Part shown: positions 25,364 through 33,687 of the stretch, one piece after another | How positions within the stretch are numbered: the stretch's first letter is position 1 | How the letters are laid out: each line of letters begins with the position of its first letter | From: Budvicia aquatica DSM 5075 = ATCC 35567 | GTDB lineage: Bacteria; Pseudomonadota; Gammaproteobacteria; Enterobacterales; Enterobacteriaceae | Direction of reading: 5' to 3' | Assembly: GCF_000427805.1 (NCBI RefSeq) | Contig: NZ_ATYS01000010.1 | Span: 1 to 64,000, forward strand | DNA: 64,000 bases | Notes under the pieces: model-generated | What the model was told of the DNA's origin: nothing | Seen by the model: only the letters and a program-made list of their open reading frames with translations | Databases searched by the model: none | Position numbers and translations under genes: made by a program

Positions 25364-26572
25364 ATGAGCGAAAACAATTTACCCTCCGGTTTCGGGCCGC
25401 TTGATGACGTGAAAGTGATAGTGTCAGGCGTTGCCTATGCCGGCCCGTTTGCCGCAAGCCTTATGGCTGATTACGGATCACAGGTGCTATCGATAGAAAG
25501 TACTGTTGCACCAGACATGATCAGAACGGGATCGGTCTTTCAGCAAATACACCGTAATCAAAGGGCTATTGCGCTGAATGTCCCTTCTGAAAAAGGACGA
25601 GAGATTTTTCTCAAGCTCATCAAGGACTGCGATATTTTCATCGAGAACTCCAAGGCCGGGCAATGGAGTAAATGGGGACTTGATGATGAGGCGCTGTGGA
25701 AAGTAAATCCGCGCCTTGTCATCGCCCACATTTCAGGTTTTGGCCAAACCGGGCTACCTGAATATACCCGGCGCGGCTCATGGGACGCGATCGGGCAGGC
25801 CTTCGGCGGTCTAATGTCAATGAACGGATTGCCCAACCCTGCACCGCCGATAATCAGTAATCCTTATCTATGCGACTATTTCACTGCAGTTTATGCCTCT
25901 TGGGGTTGCCTTGCTGCCTATATTAAAGCCCTGAAGACCGGTAAAGGTGACAGCATCGATTTGGCTCAGTACGAAACGCTGGTATACACCATGGGTGATG
26001 CCATTATGAATTTCCTCAATAAAGGCATCCCCTACAAACGAGCCGGTTTAACTAACCCTAAATACGGCGCATGGCGGACCTATCAATGCAAAGATGGTCA
26101 GATTTACTGTGCTCCTGCAGGGCTCAGCGCCATGAAAAAAGGCTTAGCTTTCCTTGGGCTACAGCACGGTAGCGAAGACATCCCCGAAAAATGGCAGTTC
26201 ACACCGGCAGGAACTAAAGGTGCAAAAATGCTGGAAGAAAAGCTCACTGAATATTGTGCAGCTCATACGGTGGATGAAACCGACAAAGAGCTTAACGCCG
26301 TCGGTATTTTAGCCAGCCCGATCATGACCCATGAACGAATGGTTGACCATCCACAATATGTAGCCCGTGATGTTATTGCTCAATGGAATGATGCAAATGG
26401 TGATGCTATCCGAGGGCCAGACACACTGATTCGTTTTAAAAATCATCCCGGGGAAATCTGGCGTGGCGCACCGCGCTATGGTGAAGACAATGAAGAAGTG
26501 CTTCGCGAACTGGGCTATAGCCCGCAACAGATTGACGCACTGTATCAAGATAAAACGCTGGCAAAAGAATAA
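25364..26572 (+). CDS. Class III (CaiB/Frc-family) CoA transferase
   Basis: 402 residues (CaiB of E. coli 405). Family III CoA transferases move CoA between carboxylic acids through an aspartyl-CoA intermediate. The catalytic aspartate is D171 in PYLCDYFTAVYASW. Other family features are the N-terminal GPLDDVKVI ... AGPFAASLMADYGSQVLSIE and the GQAFGGLMSMNG segment. The gene starts 15 bp after the acyl-CoA dehydrogenase stop, as caiB follows caiA in carnitine operons, so both are co-translated. Its likely role is to pass CoA from the reduced product to the incoming substrate. Confidence 0.9.
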   Translation: MSENNLPSGFGPLDDVKVIVSGVAYAGPFAASLMADYGSQVLSIESTVAPDMIRTGSVFQQIHRNQRAIALNVPSEKGREIFLKLIKDCDIFIENSKAGQWSKWGLDDEALWKVNPRLVIAHISGFGQTGLPEYTRRGSWDAIGQAFGGLMSMNGLPNPAPPIISNPYLCDYFTAVYASWGCLAAYIKALKTGKGDSIDLAQYETLVYTMGDAIMNFLNKGIPYKRAGLTNPKYGAWRTYQCKDGQIYCAPAGLSAMKKGLAFLGLQHGSEDIPEKWQFTPAGTKGAKMLEEKLTEYCAAHTVDETDKELNAVGILASPIMTHERMVDHPQYVARDVIAQWNDANGDAIRGPDTLIRFKNHPGEIWRGAPRYGEDNEEVLRELGYSPQQIDALYQDKTLAKE

Positions 26573-26646
26573 CCTCTCCGCGTCAGTGATTCGCGGTAAA
26601 CCATAAGCTAATAGCGCGGGCTCGAGACTTTTCAATCAACCGTTTT

Positions 26647-26675
26647 CAATATCACCTATTGTACAGGTGATATTG
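26647..26675. terminator. Perfect 11-bp hairpin after the CoA transferase gene
   Basis: CAATATCACCT (26647-26657) pairs perfectly with AGGTGATATTG (26665-26675). A TTTT run precedes it and no T-run follows. It may end the first transcript or serve as an operator for the ligase gene that starts at 26844. Confidence 0.45.
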
Positions 26676-26843
26676 AGACCGGCAGACATCAACAACCCGG
26701 GGCTTAAAAATGTTAACAAAGGGAGAGTTAAAAGCGCATAAAGAATACTGCTCTGATATTACCGTAGTTATACTGCAAGTGAGTATCGCTCAGGCAGTTA
26801 GCGCTTGTCATAGAACAATATACGTATAATAAGGAGACTGGCC

Positions 26844-27980
26844 ATGCTCGCTCAATGCCAACCAAAGCAAACGATAACGCTGGACGGGGTTCATTACAAT
26901 AAGTCCCATTTTCAAGGTGAAAAATTACCAGATTTTGTACATCAATCTTCCTTCCATTTTGATGTATACCAACTGATAAAAGCATGGTTTTCTGATAGCC
27001 CGACGATTGAGATACTCACTTCCGGCTCAACCTCAAATTCACCTAAAGCGCTACATGCCGATCGCACTATGATGGTCAATAGCGTGAAATATACTCAAGA
27101 TTTCTTCCAATTAAAGGCCGGGGATACGGCATTACTGAACCTGCCACTGGGCTATATTGCCAGAACTATGGTTGTGATTCGCGCACTGGTTATTGGTATG
27201 GATCTGCATATTGTTCCCTGCTGCGGCCGGCCACTCGAAGAGGCACGCCTTTCACCACAAATACCTCTGACTTTTGCCTCCATGACGCCTTTGCAAATTT
27301 ATAACTCTCTGCGACATGAGTCGGATAAAGCTCGGCTTGCCACGATAAAAAATTTGATTGTCGTCGGTGGTCCTATTGATGCCAAAACCGAAAAAATACT
27401 TAGAACATTCCCCAATAATATCTATTCAACCTATGGCATGGCAGAAACCCTAACACACATTGCCTTTCGCAGAATTAGTGGTAGTCACGCCAGTGACCGG
27501 TATATGCCATTAGAACAAGTATTTCTTAGCTTAAATTCAGCAGGTGCGTTGGTGATCAATGCACCACTAGTAGCAGCACAACCGGTATCTACCAAGGATT
27601 TAGCTGAAATCTTTGCTGACGGAAGCTTTAAGCTATTAGGCCGTATAGATAACGTCATCAACAGCGGCGGCATTAAAGTCTCTGCTGAATATATTGAAGG
27701 CCTCCTTCAGCCCGTTATCGAGGGTATGTTTGCAATTTCATCGATTGCTGACCCCAAGTTCGGGCAGGCTATCGTGCTGGTGACCGAGAAAGAGGTAAAT
27801 ATTAGGTTAGTGAACCAGTGTCTGCCAGCCTATTACCGTCCTAAGAAAGTCATCCAACTGGATGAGATCCCTCTGACCAAAACCGAAAAAATTAATCGAG
27901 GCTTAATTAAGCAGCTATTACACAACGCTACGCTGGAAAACGGAAACGGCCTGAATGCTGACTCTTACCTAAAAAATTAA
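26844..27980 (+). CDS. Short acyl-CoA ligase (AMP-forming, MenE/CaiC-like role)
   Basis: 378 residues, shorter than CaiC (517) and lacking about 100-150 residues at the N-terminus of typical acyl-CoA synthetases. The ANL-family core motifs are present: the P-loop TSGSTSNSPK (59-68), STYGMAETLTHIAF (A5), the hinge GRIDNVINSGGIKVS, and the catalytic lysine K349 in TKTEKINR (A10). It would activate a free acid to its CoA ester with ATP, priming the cycle that the CoA transferase then maintains. It is separated from the transferase by 271 bp and has its own ribosome site (AAGGAG). It may be related to short ligases of the MenE or beta-lactone/aryl type; the substrate is unknown. Confidence 0.8.
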   Translation: MLAQCQPKQTITLDGVHYNKSHFQGEKLPDFVHQSSFHFDVYQLIKAWFSDSPTIEILTSGSTSNSPKALHADRTMMVNSVKYTQDFFQLKAGDTALLNLPLGYIARTMVVIRALVIGMDLHIVPCCGRPLEEARLSPQIPLTFASMTPLQIYNSLRHESDKARLATIKNLIVVGGPIDAKTEKILRTFPNNIYSTYGMAETLTHIAFRRISGSHASDRYMPLEQVFLSLNSAGALVINAPLVAAQPVSTKDLAEIFADGSFKLLGRIDNVINSGGIKVSAEYIEGLLQPVIEGMFAISSIADPKFGQAIVLVTEKEVNIRLVNQCLPAYYRPKKVIQLDEIPLTKTEKINRGLIKQLLHNATLENGNGLNADSYLKN

Positions 27981-28113
27981 GCTATCAGCATCATCTATAC
28001 ACATGATTTTATAGGAATAAGAAACCGTTTTTATATAACACGAGGTTAATGACAAGCTATCAATAGTGACAATTAACCGTCTATCTTCAGCCTATTGATT
28101 GGAAATATATTTT

Positions 28114-28803
28114 ATGAACGATGATATTCATATCACACCATATATTGCGGCAGCCGTTGACGATGAACTGCGTAAAATCATTGTCGACAATGGTAAAAAA
28201 GTGACGCTGAATAAACGCGAATTCTTTTTAAAGCAGGGAACAATCAACAGTTTTGTCTATGTTCACTCCGGATTACTTGGCCGTATCAGGGACACCCCGC
28301 TAGAATTCAAGCAGACCCATCTCGAAATTATTCCTGCCGGGCGTGTCGCTAACTTTCTTAACTTTTTCTCACCAGGTAAAGCCCGGATCAGCATTCAGGC
28401 ATTGAGAAACTCAGAGATCTATCTAACACCTTATAAAACGGTCTATGCCATTATGGAAAATGACCGTCGAATTGCTCACGAATTCGAACAAATGTATGGC
28501 GCTAACATGGAAACAGCTTTACGTAGTTGCTACTGTAACTTTATTTTCTCATGTGAATCACGGCTAATCAGCCTGTTCAGAGCAATGATCCGCAACTATG
28601 GCATTATGCCCGATGGAAATGGCTGGATGCTGCTACCTTACAAACTGACCCGAGAAGAATACAGCCAGATCATATTCTCGAGCCTGCTGACGCTGGATAA
28701 TATACTACTGCAATGGAAAAAAGAGGGGGTGTATAAAAAGGCCAAAGAGGGCTCTTATATTCATCAAAGCCTGCCACTACGCTCTATCGCCTATGCGCCA
28801 TAG
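28114..28803 (+). CDS. Crp/Fnr-superfamily regulator
   Basis: 229 residues from the ATG at 28114 (GGAAAT upstream); an in-frame TTG at 28099 is possible. The N-terminal half is a cyclic-nucleotide-binding-like beta-roll (FFLKQGTINSFVYVHSGLLG) without the cAMP-contact residues of CRP or the cysteine cluster of Fnr. The C-terminal half has a degenerate winged-helix (KLTREEYSQIIFSSLLTLDNILLQWKKEG). The group resembles orphan Crp/Fnr proteins next to acyl-CoA metabolism genes in enterics. It is convergent with fixX and is the best candidate for a local regulator of the DASS/acyl-CoA and fix operons, in the place of CaiF. Confidence 0.75.
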   Translation: MNDDIHITPYIAAAVDDELRKIIVDNGKKVTLNKREFFLKQGTINSFVYVHSGLLGRIRDTPLEFKQTHLEIIPAGRVANFLNFFSPGKARISIQALRNSEIYLTPYKTVYAIMENDRRIAHEFEQMYGANMETALRSCYCNFIFSCESRLISLFRAMIRNYGIMPDGNGWMLLPYKLTREEYSQIIFSSLLTLDNILLQWKKEGVYKKAKEGSYIHQSLPLRSIAYAP

Positions 28804-28823
28804 TTAAACTAAAATAACAACAA

Positions 28824-29120
28824 CTAGCCATAGCGAAACTCAACGCCGAACGTACCACGCGGGTACTCCCATTTCTCCAGAATTGTCGATCCACACAGTA
28901 CTCGACAGGTGCCGCATTCTAGACATCCAGCATAATCAAAACGCATTGAACCATCGTCCATTAACTTATATAGGCCTGCCGGGCAGGCCAACACCAGTTT
29001 TTTAAACTCATCAATATCAGCCGATTCTTTTAGTATGATATGTGGGTTTCCTTCATCGACATGAAATTTATTGCTACCTAACTTAACATCAACGTTCACC
29101 ACGCTATTTTGTACACTCAT
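28824..29120 (-). CDS. fixX: FixX ferredoxin-like protein
   Basis: 98 residues from the ATG at 29120, which overlaps the fixC stop codon by ATGA; a longer frame to 29180 is not needed. The cysteines C66, C69, C72 and C76 (CLECGTCRVLC) plus C46 (CPAG) are suited to a [4Fe-4S] cluster. FixX passes electrons with FixC between the FixAB flavoprotein and the quinone pool or another acceptor. Last gene of the fixABCX operon. Confidence 0.94.
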   Translation of the reverse strand: MSVQNSVVNVDVKLGSNKFHVDEGNPHIILKESADIDEFKKLVLACPAGLYKLMDDGSMRFDYAGCLECGTCRVLCGSTILEKWEYPRGTFGVEFRYG

Positions 29121-30409
29121 ATCGACCTCACTCCTTTCACTGCGTCTTTGATCAAATTCCAATAACCTACGCGTTTGCACTGTCTACGCATTTTCTTGTG
29201 TAATGGTTCAGCCGGGCGACCATCGACGGTAAATAAATCTGACATCATGCCCTCAACCATTTTTGGATACTGGTTGAATATTCTGGGATTCTCAAGAAAG
29301 CCCGGTAGGTTTTTATACAGTTTCAGATCTTTCATCACAAAGCTATCGTTGAGCAGAGCCTCATAGTGAACCAGTCCCTGTTTGCGGTAGTCGTTTTGTT
29401 TTCTGGCTGCCAGCACCGCTTCGGCAGCCGCCTGACCGCTGGCGATCGCCAAATCCATTCCACGAATCGTGTAGCCCGCATTAATGCAAAAACCAGCTGC
29501 ATCACCGGCAATAATAACCCCATCCCTGACCAGTTCAGGCAACATACAAATCCCGGCTTCTGGAACTAAGTGCGCAGAGTACTCAGCTAACCTTCCCCCT
29601 TTAATCAACGGAGCAACACTCGGGTGGTGCTTAAAATCTTCCAGCATCTGAGCAATTGATTTATCCGAGTGGTCGATATGATGCAAACCGCAAACTAGTC
29701 CCAGAGAAATTGAATTTTTGTTAGTGTACAGAAAACCACCGCCCATCAGGCCATTAGAAGGCGATCCGGCAAAAAGCCAAGCAACCCCGTCTTTGCCACT
29801 AACACCAAAGCGTTCTTCAATCGCTTCTGAAGGGAGTTCTATCAGTTCTTTAACGCCCACCGCGACCGATTGTGGCTGTAATGGCTTAACCATTCCTATC
29901 TGCTGACCCAGTAGTGAGTTAACACCATCAGCCAAAATGACAACTTTAGCCTCCAGTTGGTCACCGTCGGCCTGAACGCCACAGACTTTACCGTCTCTGA
30001 CCAGCAGTTGCTCGACACGGATCCCACCAATAAATTGGGCTCCGGCCTCCTCTGCTTTAGCCATCAGCCACTGATCAAACGGACCGCGCAGAACAGTATA
30101 AGACTCCTGTACCGCCTGTTGTGCCGTGGTGCTGTGGTAATCCAGCGTGATAGCACTTTCGACGGTCATAAATGATATTTTCTCACGCGTAACTTTTCGC
30201 TCAATGGGAGCTTGCTGAGCAAAGCCGGGAATAATCTTCTCAAGGCTATGGGCATACAGGCGGCCACCGGTCATATTTTTGCTACCAGCAAAATTGCCGC
30301 GTTCGATAACTAATACCTCAAGGCCTGACTGTGCCAGTAGATAGGCGGCAGTACAGCCAGAAAGCCCTGCTCCGACAATGATGACATCCATTGAATCATC
30401 TTGTGACAT
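29117..30409 (-). CDS. fixC: FixC, ETF-quinone oxidoreductase-like flavoprotein
   Basis: 430 residues (E. coli FixC 428). FAD-binding GxGxxG Rossmann motif at the N-terminus (VGAGLSGCTAAYLLAQSG), and a second FAD-contacting GDAAGFCINAGYTIRGMD segment near 300. Together with FixX it is homologous to ETF:ubiquinone oxidoreductase. In nitrogen fixers FixABCX bifurcates electrons from NADH to quinone and ferredoxin; in E. coli it feeds crotonobetaine reduction. It is translationally coupled to fixX and lies 132 bp after fixB. Confidence 0.95.
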   Translation of the reverse strand: MSQDDSMDVIIVGAGLSGCTAAYLLAQSGLEVLVIERGNFAGSKNMTGGRLYAHSLEKIIPGFAQQAPIERKVTREKISFMTVESAITLDYHSTTAQQAVQESYTVLRGPFDQWLMAKAEEAGAQFIGGIRVEQLLVRDGKVCGVQADGDQLEAKVVILADGVNSLLGQQIGMVKPLQPQSVAVGVKELIELPSEAIEERFGVSGKDGVAWLFAGSPSNGLMGGGFLYTNKNSISLGLVCGLHHIDHSDKSIAQMLEDFKHHPSVAPLIKGGRLAEYSAHLVPEAGICMLPELVRDGVIIAGDAAGFCINAGYTIRGMDLAIASGQAAAEAVLAARKQNDYRKQGLVHYEALLNDSFVMKDLKLYKNLPGFLENPRIFNQYPKMVEGMMSDLFTVDGRPAEPLHKKMRRQCKRVGYWNLIKDAVKGVRSI

Positions 30410-30541
30410 AGAATCCCCGTTATCATTAATTACAGGCCGCAGGCAATCGCACAGGCAACCATTTAATCTCAGAAAAGTATTCCGGCTTCCGGCGGTATTA
30501 TCGCCAAATTCAGGTTAAAGCCGGTGCCTGCTGCTGACGGT

Positions 30542-31489
30542 TTAGCGTTTGAATGCTGTAATTAATGCTGGTACAACTTTATAAATATCGCCCACCATGC
30601 CGTAATCACAGTACTGAAAAATAGGTGCATTCTTATCTTTATTTATCGCAATAATCGTCTGAGTTCCATTCACACCAACCATATGTTGAATCTGCCCGGA
30701 GATCCCCATAGCGATATATAACTCCGGTTTAATCATCACACCGGAAACGCCAATATAGCGGTCACGGTCCATCCATTTTTCACCTTCCGCAATCGGTCGT
30801 GAACACCCCAACTCCGCCCCTAGCACACCACAAAGCTGTGCCACCATATCGATATCGCTCTGTGATGCAATTCCTCTGCCAATGCCAATAACCCGAGTGG
30901 CCTTATTCAGATTGACTCTATTACCCTGTTTCACCCGACGTTCTTTGCATTGAATACCACCAACCGGCGGAACAAAAGGCAATATCTGCGCCTGACCGGA
31001 TTTAGTCACATCGGCCAACTGTGGTGTAAAAAGGCCAGCGCTCAGCGTAACAACCGCTATCTTTGAATGAATATTTTCTTCCGCTAGTGCCAACCCGCCA
31101 TACATCATATGACTAGCTTTAACGGACTGATTCTCAATGGAAATATCGGTGACATCGTTAATCAGCCCGGCATCAAGTAAACCGCTAATTTTGGCCGCCA
31201 GCGCTTTACTCCGCTTACTGGTATCAAGTAATAGCAGGGTTGGGGGACCTTCGGCGCGACTTAATGCGCTGGCAATAGTGGCATCATAATCTTCAACCAT
31301 AATGGTGTCGTTTTTGTCACCTAGGTGATACACCGCACCTGCTCCTAAGGCAAAAGCATTTGCAATATCATCTGGTGAACCTAGAACAATTGCAGTGACC
31401 GTTTCTCCCAGTTGCTGACCGGCAGCTATCAACTCTGGATAAGAAGAAGCCGCATCACTGAAAACCCACACGTTCGATAATTTGCTCAT
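30542..31489 (-). CDS. fixB: FixB, electron transfer flavoprotein alpha subunit
   Basis: 315 residues (E. coli 313). The C-terminal FAD domain of ETF-alpha is present: ATRVIGIGRGIAS, ELGCSRPIAE, RYIGVSGVMIKPELYIAMGISG and a final INKDKNAPIFQYCDYG. It pairs with FixA to carry electrons to the acyl-CoA dehydrogenase. It starts 25 bp after fixA in the same operon. Confidence 0.95.
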   Translation of the reverse strand: MSKLSNVWVFSDAASSYPELIAAGQQLGETVTAIVLGSPDDIANAFALGAGAVYHLGDKNDTIMVEDYDATIASALSRAEGPPTLLLLDTSKRSKALAAKISGLLDAGLINDVTDISIENQSVKASHMMYGGLALAEENIHSKIAVVTLSAGLFTPQLADVTKSGQAQILPFVPPVGGIQCKERRVKQGNRVNLNKATRVIGIGRGIASQSDIDMVAQLCGVLGAELGCSRPIAEGEKWMDRDRYIGVSGVMIKPELYIAMGISGQIQHMVGVNGTQTIIAINKDKNAPIFQYCDYGMVGDIYKVVPALITAFKR

Positions 31490-31514
31490 AGTTTATTCCT
31501 CCGGGCTTCTCCGG

Positions 31515-32288
31515 TTATTTTAACTGGCTACGCAATGTTTCAATGAATGTGGCGATTTGTTCTTCGCCATCACCTTCGATAATCACCCGTTGACGCTGAG
31601 TTTGTTCAGGCGCTTTAACTGAGCTGATAACTACTGGCGTAGAAATATTCCCCAGCCCCAGTTCATCCATTGTCATAACGGACACCGGCTTTTTGCCTGC
31701 GGATAATATGGCTTTCATGGCCGGAATTTGAGGAACATTAATATCGCCGGTCACCGCAAGGACTGCAGGTAGCGATATATCAAGCACTTCAACCAGATCC
31801 TCAAGAGTACGCTCAACCACCAGCTGTTGATTAGTAATAGAAACAATGCGGCTGACCGCATTTACCACCGGTACTCTAAGTCGCTGCCCTATTAATAAGG
31901 CGGTTTGCTGGGCATAGAGGTCACCTGAACCATCACCACAAATAATCAAATCAAAGCCTATTTTGGTAGCCGCTGCTGCCAGTACATGTGCAGTGGTATA
32001 AGGTAGGGCACCGTCTAATTTCTCATCCATCACTAAATGCAAAATATCTGGCCCGCGTGAGAGAATGTCTTTACGCAACTTGGCATTTTCCAGTACTTTC
32101 CCCCCCACGCTGAGCACTTCGACAGTACTGTCGCCAACCTGCGCTGCAGCCTCAACAGCGGCCTCAATGGCATTCAGATCAAATGGGCTAATTTTATAAG
32201 TGGCGCGGGTTGTATCTAGGCTGCGATCTGGCTTGATACTGATATCTTGCTCTTCAGCGACAAGTTTGCAGCATGCTATCACTCTCAT
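31515..32288 (-). CDS. fixA: FixA, electron transfer flavoprotein beta subunit
   Basis: 257 residues from the ATG at 32288 (AAGGAG ribosome site); the frame is open further upstream to 32390 but without homology. The N-terminus MRVIACCKLVAEEQDISIKP and the ETF-beta signature near LVVERTLEDLVEVLDISLPA are conserved. First gene of fixABCX. In carnitine-using enterics fixA is divergent from caiT; here it faces away from the acyl-CoA operon, and the two units converge. Confidence 0.95.
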   Translation of the reverse strand: MRVIACCKLVAEEQDISIKPDRSLDTTRATYKISPFDLNAIEAAVEAAAQVGDSTVEVLSVGGKVLENAKLRKDILSRGPDILHLVMDEKLDGALPYTTAHVLAAAATKIGFDLIICGDGSGDLYAQQTALLIGQRLRVPVVNAVSRIVSITNQQLVVERTLEDLVEVLDISLPAVLAVTGDINVPQIPAMKAILSAGKKPVSVMTMDELGLGNISTPVVISSVKAPEQTQRQRVIIEGDGEEQIATFIETLRSQLK

Positions 32289-32686
32289 AACGTCTCCTTT
32301 CATGGACCGACCGAGGAAGGCTCTGGCCAGATGGATCCGTTGAGTTTTAGCAAAAGAGCTGAAAAGTATACGCACAACGCAACCAGACATGGATCGAGTG
32401 CCAATTTATCTCAACGGGTAGAGGAAAAGTCGCCAGCGATTTTGTCGGCTGACAAAAACAGGTTAGCAAGAGCCGCCATTTGAAAACAGGATAAGGCTAG
32501 GTAGTTTCCATAGATATTGTAGGGTTTTATTATTCAGCCATTATATTTCTGAATAAGTTCACAGAGAGTTCACCAAGGGATGGTAGCGTTGTTAGCTGGC
32601 TATTGATGTTTTTTCGCACGGATGCCGTTTATCGAGAATAACATTTCTGTATCCCGCTACACTCAGCATAAAAAGGATCTTATACG
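32289..32686. promoter_or_regulatory. Divergent region fixA / C39 peptidase, with a CRP-like site
   Basis: 398 bp. TCTGA-N6-TCACA at 32548-32563 differs from the CRP consensus TGTGA-N6-TCACA by one base. It could serve fixA (about 260 bp away) or the gene at 32687 (about 125 bp away). No Fnr box of good quality was seen and no ORF is called. Confidence 0.4.
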
Positions 32687-33556
32687 GTGGTGAACCCCAA
32701 CTATTATGTCGCATTACTCCTTAGCCCGGCGCTATTTTTTGTTTCAGCCAGACTATTTTCCAAACTGAAATCCCGGGCCGGAAAACGCCGTTATATCACG
32801 ATAGCCTTTATAATGGCGTTGATTAGCCTGACCATTCCGGCAGCCTACTTCTCAAACACCATCGGTGAGAGCCCTGGCTATGCGCAGTTCAGGGTTCTGG
32901 CTTACAGCGAGCTATTGGTATGTTTATCCGCGCCCTTTGCCGGCGTAGTTTACCTATGGATAACGTCTGCTTTATCTAAAACCGATGGCAAGCGGTGGTT
33001 AAAGCGCAGTATCTATCTGCTCTGCCTGTTCACTGTACTGGGCTACACCAGCCTGCCGTTTGTCAAACAGTTGGCTAAACCAAGGCCTTTTTATCCGGAT
33101 GCCGCCACTATCGGTAATCGATGGGTAGATGGCGTTGCGCTACAAACCACCCCTTCAACCTGTGGCCCGGCATCTCTGGCAACAATATTAGCCCGTTATG
33201 GCAGTACCGAGACAGAAGCCGATATCGCCGTACAGGCTTACTCTTCATCCCGAGGCACTGAAAATTGGTATTTGGCCCGATATGCCCAACGGCTTGGCTA
33301 TCAGTATCACTTTCTGACTGAAACGGATATAGCAAAAGTACCAACCCCTTCGATCATTGGCGTGAACGTTAACAGACTAAACCGGGCAGGAAACCCTAGC
33401 CGGGCGGGACACTTTATTACCCTCCTCGACAGCCGTGACGGATATCACCTGATTGCTGACTCGCTCAGTGGCTTACACCGACTCACAGCGGAAGAGTTTG
33501 AGCAGAAATACCGTTATCGCGGTTTTGTTCTCCATATTATGAAGGCTGAAGGATAG
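32687..33556 (+). CDS. Membrane-anchored C39-like cysteine peptidase
   Basis: 289 residues from a GTG (AAGGA ribosome site); the following codon is also GTG. About four hydrophobic segments fill residues 5-127. The C-terminal about 140 residues are a papain-like peptidase_C39 domain with C159 in STCGPASLATILARYG, H242 in RAGHFITLLDS and D258 in IADSLSG, so the catalytic triad is complete. C39 domains normally cut double-glycine leader peptides in bacteriocin ABC exporters, but no ABC exporter or precursor gene is adjacent. The next gene, in the same direction, is mltB, which suggests a role in the envelope. Confidence 0.8.
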   Translation: MVNPNYYVALLLSPALFFVSARLFSKLKSRAGKRRYITIAFIMALISLTIPAAYFSNTIGESPGYAQFRVLAYSELLVCLSAPFAGVVYLWITSALSKTDGKRWLKRSIYLLCLFTVLGYTSLPFVKQLAKPRPFYPDAATIGNRWVDGVALQTTPSTCGPASLATILARYGSTETEADIAVQAYSSSRGTENWYLARYAQRLGYQYHFLTETDIAKVPTPSIIGVNVNRLNRAGNPSRAGHFITLLDSRDGYHLIADSLSGLHRLTAEEFEQKYRYRGFVLHIMKAEG

Positions 33557-33687
33557 GAAATAGTCGGTCACTTCTACGTGAGCAGCAAATCCATACTCAC
33601 AGATGGAAAACATATTCCTGTTTGTTCCCATCGGACAATGAATTACCATAGCAGGCACTGTTATTTGTCTGCCTACATGGATATTCA

